Of a DNA stretch of 64,000 bases, positions 51,292 to 60,544 are shown piece by piece. Position numbers and translations under genes: made by a program. Each line of letters begins with the position of its first letter. Within the stretch, counting starts at the first letter, position 1. Origin of the DNA: DASYKS01 sp035995205 (GTDB lineage Bacteria; Acidobacteriota; Thermoanaerobaculia; Multivoradales; UBA5704). The stretch is from contig DASYKS010000032.1 of assembly GCA_035995205.1 (NCBI GenBank), positions 1 through 64,000 of the forward strand, in the 5' to 3' direction. The notes under the pieces are model-generated. The model made no database searches. It was not told the DNA's origin and saw only the letters and a list, made by a program, of their open reading frames with translations.

Positions 51292-53668
51292 CGTGATGGG
51301 TTGGATCGAATTGGTAGAAGCGGAGCCGCCGCGACGGATCGAAATTGAAGGTGATCTCGACCCGGTGCGCGCCGAGCTTATCGGCTCGGTGCTTCGCGTG
51401 CGCCTTGTGGGTCTTCGCGCGGTGGATGGTCACGGGTGTCATCAGGTTCGCCGCGACGTAGTTGCGCCCGAAGGTGAACCAGCAACCCGAGCCTCCCACC
51501 TTGACCGACGACTTGAACTGATTCTCCCAGCCACGTCCGCCGCCGAAGTCGACGTTCATGTAGGCATGGTCGAAGTAGTCGCCATTGCGCAGCGCGACGG
51601 TGAATTTCGCGCCGCGGGTCTGGAACTTCGGGAAGTCGATCGACCCGCCGTCCGTGAACTGGGCGTACATCGTGTTATTGACGTAGAACAGGGTCATGTC
51701 CGCGCTCGCGTCGAGCGCCACGCCGTGCGGCAGGCGAGTGCGGTCTTGCCAGTCCTCGAAGCCGCGCCGTGCTTCCTCCGTGAGCCGTTCGAGTGCCGGC
51801 CAAGGGTCCTCTCCCGGCCTGAGCCGATCCAACGCCTCGCAGAACGCTCGCCACATGACCTTGGCGGGAGCCAGGTCGCCGATCATCCCGATCGCCTTGC
51901 GCTTGTTCGCCCGCGGGTCGTCACCGAAGACGCTCCGCTCCCATTCGAGGAGGGTCTTGTCGCCCACTATTTTGGTCGAGTTCTCCAGCACCTGAATCCG
52001 CGGCGGATGCCAGCGCCAGCCCCAGGTATACGAGAGGCTGAAATACTTGGCGGGGGCCATCTTGATCTTGAGGACCGTGCGCGTCCCCTCCTCGATCGGA
52101 AAGAACGTCTGATCCATCCCGACGTTGAACGGTCCGAACTTGCCCGGCTCGAACGGCGCGCCCTTGCCGCCCGGCGGCGCGTCGTAATACATCACGAAGG
52201 GCGAAAAATCGTCCTTGCCGCGATCGAGCACGTCGAGCGTGTAGGTGATCGTCCAAGGGACCTCCGCCACCTCGGTCGGGTCCAAAAGCGCCGTGTCGGA
52301 TTCGATGTGGTTGTCGTACCAGATCTGATGGATGTCGACGTTGCCGCCGATCAACTCGCCGTTCGCGCCGTAGATCGGGACGACCTTCTTGTATTTGTTC
52401 GGGCCGTCGAAATGGAGGAGCGGAAAGCCGCTGTAAGAACGGCCCGGAATCGGGTTTCCTTCCAGGATGTCGATCCCCGACTGGAGCGCTTCGCGTACCG
52501 TCCGCAGCTCCGACTCGGTTGGAGGAGAGCGGCGCGCGACGATCGCGTCGAGCCGGTCGAGGAGGTTCTCCAGATCTGTCGTCGGCGAGGTGCGATCGAT
52601 CGAGCTCACCGTGGGCTCGCCGTCGTGGAGATTGTAAAAGACCGTCGGCGTCGAGGGGAGCGTGTTCGGCATCTCGTCGCAGTTCGAGTCGAAGTTGTTG
52701 GTGTAGACGTTCGGCAGGAGGTTCGTCCCCGGCGGATCGACGAACGGCTCCGACTTAGGGAACAGGCTGGTCCCCGTGGTGACGTACGTCGTGTTGTCTC
52801 GGGTCATTTGGGATTGGCCGGACATCTGGGCCTGCGGGTACGGGTGCCCTTTGCCTGAGCAGACTCCCTGGGCGATCCCTGAACGGGCAGAAAAGCCGGA
52901 CAGCGCGAACAGGAGGGCGATCGTCGCCAGCTCTCCAAGCGGTCGGGGTCCGCGGCGGCGCGAGACTCCCGCGGTGGCCGCAGTCGTGCGCGGCACTACC
53001 CAGGTGAGACGTTCCGCGATCGCCTCGGGCTCTGCCTTGGCGGGCACCGAGCCCCAGAGGCCGAGGGCCGCGTTGCCGTAGCGGAAGAGGCCTCGCGAGC
53101 AGTCTTTTCCCGCGATGCCGTGAGCGTCCTGGTCGTGCGCGTGCTCGAAGAATCTCGACTTCAAGATCTCGAGATCGCGCGGCTCGGCGGAGACGAACCA
53201 CCAGCCTCTCTTCGCGGTGAGGGGGCGATGACGTTGCGCAAGCTCGGCGAGCGCGTGGGGCGTCGAGCGTTCGGCATCGGTCGAAATCGAGATCACGGCC
53301 ACGTCCTCGCCCATTCTTGGACCCAGGCTCGCGGCGAGCAGCTCGACGACGCGCGCCACCCTGGCGAGCACGGGATACTCCCGCTCTCCCGCTTCCGAGG
53401 TGAAGTGGACGAGCACGGCCCGCCCGCCTTTCGGATTCGAACCCGCGAGAAGATCGTCCAGGAACCAGGCGCGGCGCCCTTCGTCCGTCGCGACTACGAC
53501 GTTCGGCACGAGCCGCGGATCGCGACACGCGGGGACCGCAGCGGAGCCGGCTTCGGCGCGCAATGCGAGAGGTGCCAGCGTGCCGACCGCGAGGGTGGTC
53601 AACGCGGCGCGGCGGGTGAGGGTCGGGACGGGCTCGTTCGGATCGTTCGGTTCGTTCGGCTCGCGCAT
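51266..53668 (-). CDS. Exported SCO-like protein lacking copper cysteines, with large unknown domain
   Basis: 800 residues from the ATG at MREPNEPN, which starts five bases after the oxidase stop. The N-terminus has a short acidic NEP/NDP stretch and an RR-type export signal (TRRAALTTLAVGTLAPLAL). Residues 50-250 follow the SCO/peroxiredoxin pattern (GRAVLVHFTSEAGEREYPVL), but the CxxxC cysteines of the SCO neighbour are replaced, so copper binding there is unlikely. A hydrophobic stretch near 250-270 (LATIALLFALSGF) precedes about 530 residues I do not recognise. These are rich in aromatic and Asp/His residues, with NVDIHQIWYDNHIESD, WGWRWHPPRIQ and FDHAYMNVDFGGG. The end, HHDVAIMSIH, is His-rich. 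Confidence 0.7.
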   Translation of the reverse strand: MREPNEPNDPNEPVPTLTRRAALTTLAVGTLAPLALRAEAGSAAVPACRDPRLVPNVVVATDEGRRAWFLDDLLAGSNPKGGRAVLVHFTSEAGEREYPVLARVARVVELLAASLGPRMGEDVAVISISTDAERSTPHALAELAQRHRPLTAKRGWWFVSAEPRDLEILKSRFFEHAHDQDAHGIAGKDCSRGLFRYGNAALGLWGSVPAKAEPEAIAERLTWVVPRTTAATAGVSRRRGPRPLGELATIALLFALSGFSARSGIAQGVCSGKGHPYPQAQMSGQSQMTRDNTTYVTTGTSLFPKSEPFVDPPGTNLLPNVYTNNFDSNCDEMPNTLPSTPTVFYNLHDGEPTVSSIDRTSPTTDLENLLDRLDAIVARRSPPTESELRTVREALQSGIDILEGNPIPGRSYSGFPLLHFDGPNKYKKVVPIYGANGELIGGNVDIHQIWYDNHIESDTALLDPTEVAEVPWTITYTLDVLDRGKDDFSPFVMYYDAPPGGKGAPFEPGKFGPFNVGMDQTFFPIEEGTRTVLKIKMAPAKYFSLSYTWGWRWHPPRIQVLENSTKIVGDKTLLEWERSVFGDDPRANKRKAIGMIGDLAPAKVMWRAFCEALDRLRPGEDPWPALERLTEEARRGFEDWQDRTRLPHGVALDASADMTLFYVNNTMYAQFTDGGSIDFPKFQTRGAKFTVALRNGDYFDHAYMNVDFGGGRGWENQFKSSVKVGGSGCWFTFGRNYVAANLMTPVTIHRAKTHKAHAKHRADKLGAHRVEITFNFDPSRRLRFYQFDPTHHDVAIMSIH

Positions 53669-53673
53669 CGTCG

Positions 53674-55527
53674 TCACCGCCCAGTTCCCTTCGGGTCTTC
53701 CTGGTCTTGCTGCTGGGTCCCCGTGCCGGGCCGAGGTTCGAGATGCGGTGGCGCCGGAGGCTCGCCCGTGACCTTGGAGGCGGGGCGCGAGCCGAGGAAC
53801 CCCTTGCCGGGCTCCACGATGTCCCAACGCACCATCATCGCGTGGTCTTCGTGAACGACGTTGTGGCAGTGCATGACGTATTTGCCCAGGAAGTCGTGGA
53901 ACTCGAAATAGACCTTGATCTCGTCACCGGGCAACAGCGTCGCGACGTCGCGCCGCGGCCCGCCCATGAAGGTCTCGATCCGCGGCCGTACTTTGTCCTC
54001 TGTGTCGAGTAGGGATTCGAACCGGTCGCGCTGCCCACCTGAAGTCTGGAGGAAGCTCGGCGCGTACGGGCGACCGTTGATTTCCAGGATCAGGAACTCG
54101 GCGAAGTGGCAATGGACAGGGTGCGACCAGCTGTTGCCCGCGTTGCGGAAAGTCCAGATTTCGGCGGTGTCGATCTCAATCCCCGCGTCGACTCGGTTGG
54201 GATCGAACACCTTGCCGTTGACCGTCCATAGTCCGCCGTCGTAATCGAAGTTCCAGGTGCGGTGCTGGCGGACCTTCGAGAGATCGACCTGCGGCACCGG
54301 CCGAAAGCGGTCGGGAATGCAGCTCGGATCGCCATCCGGGCACGCGACGACCTGGAACTGCAGGATGCCGTCTCCAGGGTCGAGCTTTCGGCCCGACGGC
54401 CCCTTGCCATTCGTCTGTTCGAGCCGATTGACCATCGTGAGCGTGTCGCCCACCGCGTGCTTCGAGAAGTCGAGAATGACGTCGACCCGCTGCGCGACCG
54501 AGAGGTAGAGGCTCGTCGCCTCGATCGGCTCGGGGAGAAAGTTGCCGTCTCCCGTCACCACCACGAACGGCTCACCCGTCGACAGGAACAGCTGGTAGAA
54601 GCGGGAAGGACCGCCGTTGATGATCCGGAAGCGGTACTTGCGTTGCTCGACTTGGAAGAACGGCTGGATCCTACGGTTGACGGTGAAGCGGTCGCCCAGG
54701 ATGCCGTCGGTGTTGAACGGATTCCAACGCACCTGGCCATTGGCCTGAAACATCACGTCGTGGAGGATGAGCGGCACGTCGTATTTGCCCGAGGGGAGAC
54801 GCCACGCCCGCGGATTCTGATCGTTCTCGTCGCCCGAGTCCTCCTCGTCGAAAAGAAGATAGAAACCGTCGAGGCCCGCGTAGACGTTGGTCGCGGTGAA
54901 GTCCATGCGGTGGTCGTGGTACCAGAGCGTCGTCAGCTTCTGGCGCGGATCGTTGCCCGACGGATAGTTCGCATAGTGGTGGTCCCAAAACTCGCCCGTG
55001 TCGATCCAATCCTGCGGCTCGCCGTCGCTCTCGGACGCGGTATGGCCATTGTGGAGGTGCTGGGTGGTGGAGGGGAGCGCGAAGCTCACCTGGGACACCC
55101 CGACGGGCGGCAGTTGGTTGTGGCGCCGCACGAGGATGGGCTCGCCGTAGCGCGCGTGGATCACGGGTCCGGGCGTGGCGCCGTTGAACCCCCACGAGAG
55201 ACTCCCGCTCGCGTAGGGCTCGTCGACGTGGTACTGCCAAACGAACTCCTGCTCGAACGTCTCGTAGAGCTTTTTCGGCGTGAAGTCCCCGTAGCGTTGA
55301 TGTGCACGCGGATCCGGCGGAGGATCGAGCGCGTCCACGGGCTGGAGCACGGGCGGCACGTAGAGAGGAGTGATGAACGGTCGCGCGGAGGGGCTCGGCG
55401 TCGCGAGATCGGGCGGCTCGCCATCTGGAGGGCAGAGGAAACGGAGCATCGCGCCCGGGTCGCCCACCCCTGTGACCAAACCCATGGCCAGCAGGTCCCG
55501 TCGTCGCAGCGTCGGCCCCATGCGCAT
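53674..55527 (-). CDS. Multicopper oxidase (laccase/CotA-like)
   Basis: 617 residues. An N-terminal RR-type segment (TLRRRDLLAMGLVTG) suggests Tat export. All four copper-ligand motifs are recognisable: TQHLHNGH, WYHDHRMD, HPVHCHFAEF and HCHNVVHEDHAMM. The last gives the type-1 Cys and its axial Met. It therefore has a complete T1 plus T2/T3 set and should oxidise phenols, bilirubin-like compounds or Cu(I)/Mn(II) while reducing oxygen. The C-terminal tail is Pro/Gln-rich. It is first in an operon with the Cys-less SCO-like protein and the SCO-cytochrome, which suggests copper loading or electron exchange between them. Confidence 0.9.
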   Translation of the reverse strand: MRMGPTLRRRDLLAMGLVTGVGDPGAMLRFLCPPDGEPPDLATPSPSARPFITPLYVPPVLQPVDALDPPPDPRAHQRYGDFTPKKLYETFEQEFVWQYHVDEPYASGSLSWGFNGATPGPVIHARYGEPILVRRHNQLPPVGVSQVSFALPSTTQHLHNGHTASESDGEPQDWIDTGEFWDHHYANYPSGNDPRQKLTTLWYHDHRMDFTATNVYAGLDGFYLLFDEEDSGDENDQNPRAWRLPSGKYDVPLILHDVMFQANGQVRWNPFNTDGILGDRFTVNRRIQPFFQVEQRKYRFRIINGGPSRFYQLFLSTGEPFVVVTGDGNFLPEPIEATSLYLSVAQRVDVILDFSKHAVGDTLTMVNRLEQTNGKGPSGRKLDPGDGILQFQVVACPDGDPSCIPDRFRPVPQVDLSKVRQHRTWNFDYDGGLWTVNGKVFDPNRVDAGIEIDTAEIWTFRNAGNSWSHPVHCHFAEFLILEINGRPYAPSFLQTSGGQRDRFESLLDTEDKVRPRIETFMGGPRRDVATLLPGDEIKVYFEFHDFLGKYVMHCHNVVHEDHAMMVRWDIVEPGKGFLGSRPASKVTGEPPAPPHLEPRPGTGTQQQDQEDPKGTGR

Positions 55528-55682
55528 CCTCCTGTCGCTGAAAAAACTGCGGCGAGTGTAGGTGGCGCGGCTTCGGGCGTCAAGGAAGGGATGCCCCCCG
55601 CGGGGGGAGACGCCCCGACGGCCAGCACCCGACGAGGATCGTGGTTGGGTACTGGGGCGTCTTTACGTCAAACCCGTACTGG

Positions 55683-57263
55683 CTATTCTCTTGGCAGCCG
55701 GACCTCGATCGTCGCCCCGCCCAGCCGCCCGCTCGCTGCGCGGACGTTTCCGCCGTAGCCTTCGACGATCGCTCGGACGATCGCGAGGCCCAATCCGGCG
55801 TGGGGGCTGGTGGTTCTTCCTTCGGAGCGAGAAGAGAAGAAGCGCTCGAAGACTCGCTCGCGATCGGCGGGGGGGATTCCGGGGCCTTGATCGGAGATCT
55901 CTACTCCGACTTGGGTTTCGGTTGAGCGAAGGCGCAGCGCGATCCGGGCGTCTGGGGGGGAGAAGCTCGCGGCGTTGTCGAGCAGGTTTTCGAACAACTG
56001 GGCGAGGCGGTCGGGGCTCGCGCGGGTCCAGAGTTTTTCTTCCGGCGCTTCCAGCTCGAAGCGGAGCGTAGGGTGGCGGAGCTTGAAGCCCGCGACGAGC
56101 CTGGAGATGAGATCGCGAAGCGCGACTCTCTGGGTCGGTTCGGCTTCGAGACGGGCGTCGATCGCGGTGATCTCTCCGACGCTCCCGAGCAGGCGTTCGA
56201 GGCGTGAGATTTCGGCGAGCGCCAAGTCGGAGAGGCGGCGGTGCTCTTGTTCGGAGCCTTCTCCGTCGAGCAGCTCGATCGCGTTGCGGATCGCCGCGAG
56301 CGGGTTCTTGAATTCGTGGGCCACGTCGGCGGCGAACGATTCGATAAAACCGAGGTGCCCTTCCAGCCGGGCGGTGAGCGCTTCGAGCGCGCGTGCCAGC
56401 TCTCCTATCTCGTCCCGGCGTTTCAGGCCCTTGAAGCGTCCGCGCAGCCGACCTCGCCGGTCGACCAGGTCAACGGCTTGGGCCGAAAGCCGGGCGAGCG
56501 GCCGGCTGATCGTCGTTGCGAGCAATAGGGAGAGGAGGACCGCCGCGCCGATCGAGGCGAGCAGGATCTCGAAGATCCGCAGTCGCACGGCGTAGAGCGA
56601 CCGAAGCACGCGGACGGTCGATTGGGTGACGACCACGGCGCCGATGACTTCGCCGCTTCCTCGGGTTCCCAGAACGGGGATCGCGCTGTGCAGGGTGAGC
56701 GACCGTTGGCCGGGGGAGCGTTCGACGCCGCCGCCGTAACGGCCGGAAAGAGCGGCGGCGAGCGCCGATGGCAGGCCGCTCTTGCGCGGGCCGCTGCGTA
56801 CGTTGCCCGACTCCTCGCGCCCCGCGAGCAGCGGCTCGAAGAAACGAAACAGCGCGGCGCCCAGGCGGTAGATCGGACTGCGGCGCTCCGGGGAGGCTCG
56901 CGCCGCTTCCTCGCCGGGGTCGGCCAAATATCTGGGGTCGGCAATTGGCGTCGGCGGGGACGGCGCGGTTCGGCTCGAATCCGCGAGCGGTAGGCCTCCC
57001 GCGCCGTAGATGCGCAGACGGCTTTCGGTGCGCGCTTCGAGCCGGGCGAGCAGCGCCGCGGCGTCTTCGGCCGTCAGGGTCTCGCGCCCGCCGAGCGCGG
57101 CGGCGAGCAGACGGCCTTGCTGGACCATTCCCTTCTCCTGCTGAGTGAGCAGCTCGCGTTCGTAGAGATCGAGGTAGAACAGCCCGGACACCGGCAGGAA
57201 GACGAGCAGAAGGTTCGACAGGAACAGGCGGGTCGAGAGGCGGAATGGCAGGGAGGGGCGCAT
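55683..57263 (-). CDS. Sensor histidine kinase of a CreBC/ChvGI-like system
   Basis: 526 residues from the ATG overlapping the regulator's stop (ATGA). Two transmembrane helices (11-30 and 229-251) flank a periplasmic sensor of about 200 residues. HAMP (252-300), the phospho-acceptor H316 in AADVAHEFKNP and the ATP-binding N box ENLLDNAASFSP, G1 DQGPGIPP and G2 GLGLAIVRA follow. creD on the other side of the regulator gene suggests CreC, though the sensor also recalls ChvG/ExoS. The signal is unknown. Confidence 0.87.
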   Translation of the reverse strand: MRPSLPFRLSTRLFLSNLLLVFLPVSGLFYLDLYERELLTQQEKGMVQQGRLLAAALGGRETLTAEDAAALLARLEARTESRLRIYGAGGLPLADSSRTAPSPPTPIADPRYLADPGEEAARASPERRSPIYRLGAALFRFFEPLLAGREESGNVRSGPRKSGLPSALAAALSGRYGGGVERSPGQRSLTLHSAIPVLGTRGSGEVIGAVVVTQSTVRVLRSLYAVRLRIFEILLASIGAAVLLSLLLATTISRPLARLSAQAVDLVDRRGRLRGRFKGLKRRDEIGELARALEALTARLEGHLGFIESFAADVAHEFKNPLAAIRNAIELLDGEGSEQEHRRLSDLALAEISRLERLLGSVGEITAIDARLEAEPTQRVALRDLISRLVAGFKLRHPTLRFELEAPEEKLWTRASPDRLAQLFENLLDNAASFSPPDARIALRLRSTETQVGVEISDQGPGIPPADRERVFERFFSSRSEGRTTSPHAGLGLAIVRAIVEGYGGNVRAASGRLGGATIEVRLPRE

Positions 57264-57976
57264 CACTCCGGTTCTCGCAGGCGATAGCCGAGGCCGTAGA
57301 CGGTTTCGATCGCCTCCGCTCCGCCCGGGTCGGCTTCCGCGAGCTTTTTCCGCAGGCGCTTGATGTGGCTGTCGATCGTCCGCTCGCTGACGTAGGCGTC
57401 GTAGGGGTAGCCGTCCTGCATCAATTGGGCGCGCGTTTTCACGTGGCCCGGGTGGCGGGCGAGCGCCTGGAGCAGGGTGAACTCGGTCACCGTGAGATCG
57501 AGCGGCTTCCCGCCCGAGCGGGCGCGGTAGCGTTTCGGATCGAGCGTCAGGGGGCCGACGTGGAGCAGCTGCTCGGGCTCCTCCGGTTCCGCGGCGAGCG
57601 CGGCGCGGCGGAGCAACACTTTCACCCGGGCGGCCAGCTCGCGAATCGAGAACGGCTTGCACAGGTAGTCGTCGGCGCCCAGCTCCAGCCCGAGCACGCG
57701 GTCGAACTCCTCGTCGCGCGAGGTGACGAACAGGATCGGCAGCCGCTCGGACAGCACGCGCAGGCGGCGGCAGAGCTCGCGCCCGTCGAGGCCGGGGAGA
57801 AGGATGTCGAGGATCGCGAGATCGGGCAGCGCGCGCTCGAACGACTGCCAGGCCGCAAGGCCGTCGGCGTACGGCTCCACCCGGTACCCCTCGCGGGCGA
57901 GCGCCGTGCGCATCGTCTCGCGCACCCCTTCCTCGTCCTCGACCAGCGCGATCCGGGCTCCCGTCTGTGGCGTCAT
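57263..57976 (-). CDS. OmpR-family response regulator (CreB-like)
   Basis: 237 residues. The receiver domain has acidic residues in LVEDEEG, the phospho-acceptor D57 in LAILDILLPG, the T/S in FVTSRDEE and the lysine in YLCKPF. The C-terminal winged helix shows TVTEFTLLQALARHPGHV, SERTIDSHIKRLRKKL and IETVYGLGYRL. It is first in an operon with the kinase and divergent from creD, its likely target. Two adjacent 11-base direct repeats about 40 bases before its start could be its binding site. Confidence 0.9.
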   Translation of the reverse strand: MTPQTGARIALVEDEEGVRETMRTALAREGYRVEPYADGLAAWQSFERALPDLAILDILLPGLDGRELCRRLRVLSERLPILFVTSRDEEFDRVLGLELGADDYLCKPFSIRELAARVKVLLRRAALAAEPEEPEQLLHVGPLTLDPKRYRARSGGKPLDLTVTEFTLLQALARHPGHVKTRAQLMQDGYPYDAYVSERTIDSHIKRLRKKLAEADPGGAEAIETVYGLGYRLREPE

Positions 57977-58011
57977 GGCAGGGACTTTAGCCCAGCGCTC
58001 CCGCCGCTTCG

Positions 58012-58033
58012 ATTCTCGCCACAATTCCGCCAC
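58012..58033 (+). promoter_or_regulatory. Tandem 11-base direct repeat, candidate CreB-like binding site
   Basis: ATTCTCGCCAC is followed immediately by AATTCCGCCAC, 8 of 11 bases equal. OmpR-family dimers bind such head-to-tail repeats with one-turn spacing. The site lies between the divergent regulator and creD genes. Confidence 0.5.
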
Positions 58034-58150
58034 GATCTTCCTCGCTCCCGCCTTGCCGCGGCCGTGCCGAGTCCCCGGCGGCGCGATCGAATGTCTCTCG
58101 AACGTTTCGCCCGACAGGCAAGCCGGGCGCATCTTGGGAGGGACGGAGCG

Positions 58151-59584
58151 ATGTTCGAAACGGAACGGCCGCGGAGGTGGCGCGATTCGAAGCTGGTCAA
58201 GGTGATGGGGGTGGGGATTCTGGTGTTGTTGCTCCTGATTCCACTCGGCATGGTCGGCGGCTTGGTCGCTGAACGCCAACAGAGGCAACTCTCGGTCGAG
58301 CAGGAGCTTGCGGCGGTCTGGGGAGCCGCGCAGACGGTGGCCGGACCGGTCCTGTCGATTCCCTACGAATCGCTTTGCGAAGTCCAGACGACGGCGGCAA
58401 ACGGGCAGGTGGTCACCTCCTTTCAACCGTGCGAGAAGATCGCTCACTTCCTGCCCGAGACGCTGGCGGTCGACGGGCCGGTGACGCCGGAAGTGCGTTC
58501 GCGCGGGATCTTCGACGTCGTGGTCTATCGGACCGATCTGCGCCTTCAGGGCACGTTTGCGCCGCCGAAGTTCGACGAGATGGCGCGCGACGCGGCCGTC
58601 GGCGCGGGGCCGATCGGCAAGATCCATTGGGAACGCGCCTCCCTTGGCGTCGGCATTCCCGACCTGCGCGGCATCCGCGGCCGGGTGGATCTCGACTGGC
58701 AGGGGCAGCGGGTGCCGTTCTCGCCCGGCGTGGTCGATCCGAGCCTCTGGACGGCTGGGCTCCGGGCGCCGCTCCGGCTCGATGTCGCAGCGGAAAAGTC
58801 GGCGGCGGGTAAGCCCGCGGCGGGGGGGCGCATTCCGTTCTCTTTCAGTGTCAGCCTGGCGGGTTCGAGCGGTCTCAGCCTGTTGCCGTTCGGTCGCCAG
58901 ACCCGTTTGGCTTTGCGCTCCTCCTGGCGGAGCCCGAGCTTTTCCGGCGCATTTCTCCCTGAATCGCGGCGGGTGGGCAAGGACGGATTCAACGCGACCT
59001 GGAACGTCTCGTACTACGGCCGAAGCTTCCCGCAGAGCTGGTCTTCGGTGCAGACCGGCAGCCTTGCCACGGCGATCAACGGCTCGGCGTTCGGGGTCGA
59101 TTTCGTCCAGCCGGTCGACGTCTACCAGCAGACCGAACGGTCGGTGAAATACGGCGCACTGTTCCTGGTGCTCACGTTCGTGACCTTTTTCCTGTTCGAG
59201 CTGTTCCAGCCGATCCGGGTTCATCCGGTCCAGTACCTGATGGTGGGCTCGGCGCTCTGCCTGTTCTACGTGCTGCTCCTTTCGATCGCCGAGCAGCTCG
59301 CGTTCGGGATTGCCTATCTGATCGCGGCCGGCGCCACCGTGACCCTGCTGGGGGCGTACGCCGCGGCGGTACTGCGAGGCAAGAAACGAGCGGCCGTCTT
59401 TGGCGGCGTGCTCGGTCTTCTCTACGCCTACCTCTACGTCCTGCTCCAGGCGGAGGATTACGCGCTGCTGCTCGGCTCGGTGGGGCTGTTCCTGATCCTC
59501 GCGCTGGTGATGCTGATCACGCGGCGGGTGGATTGGTATGGGTCCGGGACCGCGCCGGTGGAGGCAGCGATCGAAGGCGCCTGA
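58151..59584 (+). CDS. creD: Inner membrane protein CreD
   Basis: 477 residues from the ATG with GGGAGGGACGG upstream. An N-terminal helix (about 18-40) is followed by a periplasmic domain of about 270 residues containing the CreD pattern RSRGIFDVVVYRTDLRLQG, TWNVSYYGRSFPQSW and FGVDFVQPVDVYQQTERSVK. About six C-terminal helices begin with YGALFLVLTFVTFFLFEL. CreD is the main target of CreBC in enteric bacteria and Stenotrophomonas and affects envelope stress and beta-lactam responses; its mechanism is not known. Divergence from the two-component pair supports the assignment. Confidence 0.92.
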   Translation: MFETERPRRWRDSKLVKVMGVGILVLLLLIPLGMVGGLVAERQQRQLSVEQELAAVWGAAQTVAGPVLSIPYESLCEVQTTAANGQVVTSFQPCEKIAHFLPETLAVDGPVTPEVRSRGIFDVVVYRTDLRLQGTFAPPKFDEMARDAAVGAGPIGKIHWERASLGVGIPDLRGIRGRVDLDWQGQRVPFSPGVVDPSLWTAGLRAPLRLDVAAEKSAAGKPAAGGRIPFSFSVSLAGSSGLSLLPFGRQTRLALRSSWRSPSFSGAFLPESRRVGKDGFNATWNVSYYGRSFPQSWSSVQTGSLATAINGSAFGVDFVQPVDVYQQTERSVKYGALFLVLTFVTFFLFELFQPIRVHPVQYLMVGSALCLFYVLLLSIAEQLAFGIAYLIAAGATVTLLGAYAAAVLRGKKRAAVFGGVLGLLYAYLYVLLQAEDYALLLGSVGLFLILALVMLITRRVDWYGSGTAPVEAAIEGA

Positions 59585-59608
59585 CGGATCGGAACCGGGC
59601 GGAGGAGG

Positions 59609-59614
59609 TAGAAT
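59609..59614 (+). promoter_or_regulatory. Putative -10 box TAGAAT
   Basis: TAGAAT lies 67 bases before the transporter ATG, after GGAGGAGG. No clear -35 is seen. It is one of four such hexamers upstream of genes in the window. Confidence 0.3.
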
Positions 59615-59681
59615 GCTCTCCGTCCGGTTTTTCTGAAATCAGCCAGGCGAGCCGGGCCGCAACGGGGGAGACGGAACGCTC

Positions 59682-60452
59682 ATGTTCGGCATCGACGACT
59701 GGCTCGTGGGACAGCACGCCTCCGGAGCGATGGCGCTGCTGGTGGCGGTCCTCCTGGGTCTGCGCCATGCGACCGATCCCGATCATCTGACGGCGGTCTC
59801 GACGCTGGTCCTGTCCGACCGCCGCCAAGGCACCCGCCGGGCCAGTTGGCTCGGACTTTCGTGGGGCCTGGGCCACGCGACCACCCTGTTCGCTTTCGGC
59901 CTGCCGGTGATCCTCTTTCGTCGCTACCTGCCGGAGGCGGTCCAAGCCGGAGCGGAAATCGTGATCGGGATTGTGATCGTCGCCCTGGCGGTGCGGCTCT
60001 TGGTGCGGTGGCGCCGCGGGGCGTTTCATGCCCATGCGCACGAGCACGAAGGGCAGACCCATGCGCATCCTCACGTTCACGAGCTACGCGCGGCGGAGGA
60101 TCACGCCTCGAAGCAGGCCCACCGCCATCGGCATGCCGAGACGCTCGGCCGCTCGCCGCTCGCCGCGTTCGGGATCGGCATGGTGCATGGAGTAGGGGGG
60201 TCGGCTGCGGTCGGCGTCTTGCTCGTCGGGGCGGTCGCGAGTCGCGGCGAAGGGGTTCTCGCCCTGTTTCTCTTCGCCGCGGCGACGGCGGTCTCGATGG
60301 CGCTCGTCTCTTCCGCGTTCGGCTACGCCCTGGCCCGCGGGCCGCTTTCGCGCCTGCTCCTGCGCTGGGTGCCGATCTTCGGCGTCTCGGGAATTCTGTT
60401 CGGCCTCTGGTACGCGTTCGACGCGTTGCGCGGGCTCAACGGCGCGTCGTGA
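59682..60452 (+). CDS. Nickel/cobalt transporter-like membrane protein (NiCoT/NicO superfamily)
   Basis: 256 residues with about six membrane helices. The second helix region carries RHATDPDHLTAV, the HxxxDH signature of nickel/cobalt permeases. A cytoplasmic or periplasmic loop at about 112-150 is very His-rich (HAHAHEHEGQTHAHPHVHE and HRHRHAE), as in metal-storing or efflux members, and GIGMVHGVGGSAAV is a second conserved helix. Nickel or cobalt is likely, but direction of transport cannot be told. No urease or hydrogenase genes are nearby. Confidence 0.82.
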   Translation: MFGIDDWLVGQHASGAMALLVAVLLGLRHATDPDHLTAVSTLVLSDRRQGTRRASWLGLSWGLGHATTLFAFGLPVILFRRYLPEAVQAGAEIVIGIVIVALAVRLLVRWRRGAFHAHAHEHEGQTHAHPHVHELRAAEDHASKQAHRHRHAETLGRSPLAAFGIGMVHGVGGSAAVGVLLVGAVASRGEGVLALFLFAAATAVSMALVSSAFGYALARGPLSRLLLRWVPIFGVSGILFGLWYAFDALRGLNGAS

Positions 60453-60467
60453 TGTTTGGAACCCCCT

Positions 60468-60513
60468 AAAACGAAACCGGCGTCCCGAAAGATCGGAGCG
60501 CCGGTTCGTTTTT
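60468..60513. terminator. Bidirectional intrinsic terminator between convergent genes
   Basis: AAAACGAAACCGGCG and CGCCGGTTCGTTTT form a near-perfect stem with A-runs on the left and T-runs on the right, so it can end transcripts from both sides. Confidence 0.85.
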
Positions 60514-60544
60514 GGTGCCGCCCGACGTACCGCTTCGGGTGACT

